A stretch of DNA of 7,289 nucleotides, taken from NCBI GenBank assembly GCA_002470135.1, contig DKNC01000061.1, positions 6,788 through 14,076 on the forward strand, read 5' to 3'. The notes beneath the pieces were generated by a model. It saw only the letters and a list, made by a program, of their open reading frames with translations. It did not search any database and was not told the origin of the DNA. Below are positions 5,569 through 7,289 of the stretch, one piece after another; within the stretch, counting starts at the first letter, position 1; every line of letters begins with the position of its first letter. Position numbers and translations under genes: made by a program. This DNA comes from Actinobacteria bacterium UBA7398. Its GTDB lineage: Bacteria; Actinomycetota; Actinomycetes; Nanopelagicales; Nanopelagicaceae.

Positions 5569-7289
5569 ATGAGTAATATAAATTCTGAGTTTAAGACGCG
5601 CAATGCGGCTTTATATATCGCACCGATTGACGGTCTGCGTGCGATAGCGGTAATTGGAGTTCTGCTCTATCACTTGGGGATCTCTTGGATTCCGGGTGGT
5701 TTCTTAGGGGTTGATTTATTCTTCGTTATTTCTGGTTACGTTATTACTCGGCTAATTTTAGATTCGATTGATCGCTCTAGCGCGTTAGATCTACGAGCAT
5801 TCTATTTCAACAGATTACGTCGTTTAGTTCCAGCGTTGGTATTTATGGTGACGCTAACTGCAATGTTTATCGGAGTTTGGGCACCAGAAACTGTCCGCAG
5901 ATTTCTTAAAGATCTACCTTATGTTTTTTCGGGATCGATGAATTGGTCGTTAGTTTCGAGACAGCAAGATTACTTTGAAAGCATTGGTAGGCCACCGCTT
6001 TTGCAACATACCTGGTCGCTCGGCGTAGAAGCCCAATTTTATTTAATTTGGCCGTTGGTTCTCTTATTTATTTTGAAATATTTCGGTAAGAAAAACATTC
6101 CGATTGTTTCTTTAATTGCGGCTGGCGCATCTGGGGTTGCGCTATTTCTATATTCATTAAAAATTGATAGCGAATCGCAAGGCAGTGTTAGCCATGTTTA
6201 TTTTGGAACAGACACCCATAGCCTTGGATTATTTTTAGGATCAGCTCTAGCAGTAAGTTGGATTCCACAAAATTTAAGCAAAGTAATTTCAAAACGCGCG
6301 CAAGATTTTGTTGATGGCGTTGGCGTCGTTGGATTTCTAGGCTTACTCACGACTTTTCTCTTTATAAATGAAACCGATCCGACTCTTTATAAATTAGCTT
6401 TTCCACTTGCTGGAATCTTTGGCTGCGCAACTCTGATGTCGGTAGTTCATCCGGCTTCACGGTTTGCGCCGATTTTAAGTTATAAACCATTCTTATGGAT
6501 TGGTGAGCGCTCTTATGGAATATATCTTTGGCACTGGGTAATTTTTCAAGTAACTCGACCTTCTATCGATATTGCTGGTAAACCATGGGCGTTATACACG
6601 CTCCGAATTCTGATTGTTTTTGCACTCGCTGATATTTCACTTCGCTGGGTTGAGATACCGGTTCGACGCGGCAACTTTGAACTTTGGTTCCGCGGCATGA
6701 AATATCGCACACCAAATGTGCGCTTGCGCCAACGGCTTACCGTTCTGCTCACTACGATTTCGATTATTGCTGCTGCAACTGCAATCTCGGTAAATGCACT
6801 TTCCGTTGCAGATACTCGAGCCGTGCAAGAAGCAAAGCGCGCTCAAGAACTCTCAGAAATTAACCAAGCCCCTACTGCGCCAACCGCCGAGCCCGGATTA
6901 TGGGTTACGGGAGATTCAGTAATTCTGGGTATAAGAAGTGCGTTAGAGAAATATCGTCACATTGAATTGATAAACGCACGAGTTGGTCGGCAACTTCCGG
7001 AGTTGATCCAGGTTGCCGGGAATGATCAAATTCATGCCCCAAATTCAACAGTTATTTTTGATGTTGGCAACAATAATCAAATAACAGAATCAACTTTTGT
7101 GCAGTTGATGGAAATCGTAAAGAACCAACCACAGATAATTGTGATAAATACTGCAGTACCTAGACCCTGGCGATCAATCAATAATGAAATCGTTCGCAAC
7201 GTGATAACTAGGTATCCAAATACGACATTGATTGATTGGGAAGTTATCTCGCAAAACCATCCAGAATTTTTCGCATCTGATGGTGTGCA
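5569..7289 (+). CDS. Membrane acyltransferase-3 with C-terminal SGNH domain, OatA-like, 3' end cut
   Basis: My translation is open for 573 codons to the right edge. Residues about 18-365 are a multi-span acyltransferase-3 domain: DGLRAIAV at 21-28, H35 in the first membrane helix, GGFLGVDLFFVISGYVIT at 43-60, the RLRRLVPAL arginine motif at 82-90, HTWSLGVEAQFYLIWP at 147-162 and ERSYGIYLWHW at 313-323. A further membrane helix (about 389-411) and a polar linker lead to an SGNH esterase-type domain, with GDS at 448-450 (S450 nucleophile), G473, GNN at 500-502 and D571. By the family D-x-x-H pattern the catalytic His should be codon 574, of which only CA remains. Such proteins move acetyl or other acyl groups onto extracytoplasmic glycans such as peptidoglycan or lipopolysaccharide. 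The substrate here is unknown. A TAA directly before the ATG fixes the earliest start, and the Shine-Dalgarno is poor, so coupling to the upstream gene is likely. Confidence 0.94.
   Translation, partial: MSNINSEFKTRNAALYIAPIDGLRAIAVIGVLLYHLGISWIPGGFLGVDLFFVISGYVITRLILDSIDRSSALDLRAFYFNRLRRLVPALVFMVTLTAMFIGVWAPETVRRFLKDLPYVFSGSMNWSLVSRQQDYFESIGRPPLLQHTWSLGVEAQFYLIWPLVLLFILKYFGKKNIPIVSLIAAGASGVALFLYSLKIDSESQGSVSHVYFGTDTHSLGLFLGSALAVSWIPQNLSKVISKRAQDFVDGVGVVGFLGLLTTFLFINETDPTLYKLAFPLAGIFGCATLMSVVHPASRFAPILSYKPFLWIGERSYGIYLWHWVIFQVTRPSIDIAGKPWALYTLRILIVFALADISLRWVEIPVRRGNFELWFRGMKYRTPNVRLRQRLTVLLTTISIIAAATAISVNALSVADTRAVQEAKRAQELSEINQAPTAPTAEPGLWVTGDSVILGIRSALEKYRHIELINARVGRQLPELIQVAGNDQIHAPNSTVIFDVGNNNQITESTFVQLMEIVKNQPQIIVINTAVPRPWRSINNEIVRNVITRYPNTTLIDWEVISQNHPEFFASDGV

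Noticed and set aside
6546..6846. Two overlapping minus-strand ORFs of 68 and 69 residues inside the acyltransferase gene
   Set aside because: They are shadows of the plus-strand acyltransferase frame, which carries the family motifs throughout.

Overview
The window reads as chromosomal DNA of a compact, AT-leaning actinobacterium. Three things point there: the order argS then lysA with almost no gap, which is the classical actinobacterial arrangement; several starts without a Shine-Dalgarno sequence that look leaderless; and a long coiled-coil protein of DivIVA/Wag31 style. Actinobacterial gene order combined with low GC suggests a streamlined freshwater lineage such as the Nanopelagicales (acI), but this is inference from style, not a database match.

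Left part (1-2593, minus strand): argS (arginyl-tRNA synthetase, complete) followed 2 bases later by lysA (diaminopimelate decarboxylase). lysA runs off the left edge, so its C-terminal part is missing. The two genes form one transcription unit serving arginine charging and the last step of lysine synthesis. argS starts with GTG directly after an in-frame stop, and a -10-like hexamer sits at the distance expected for a leaderless mRNA.

Centre (2594-2845): a divergent intergenic region holds a perfect 12-bp hairpin with a T run. It is followed by a complete tRNA-Leu(UAG) gene on the plus strand with encoded CCA, and then by a weak AT-rich hairpin at the convergent end of the next gene.

2846-4516 (minus strand): a cytoplasmic DUF885-family protein with the HExxPGHH metal-site motif, probably a zinc metallopeptidase.

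Right part (4517-7289, plus strand): a 166-base divergent intergenic region with a G-rich stretch and short palindromes. After it comes a 285-residue protein with eight consecutive 11-residue (hendecad) coiled-coil units and a lysine-rich tail. After a 28-base gap follows a membrane acyltransferase-3 protein with a C-terminal SGNH domain (OatA-like layout). The window ends inside the codon expected to encode its catalytic histidine. This right-hand pair looks concerned with the cell envelope.

Most of the window is ordinary housekeeping sequence. I see no mobile element, CRISPR array or defence system. The parts most worth a second look are the hendecad protein and the two regulatory intergenic regions.
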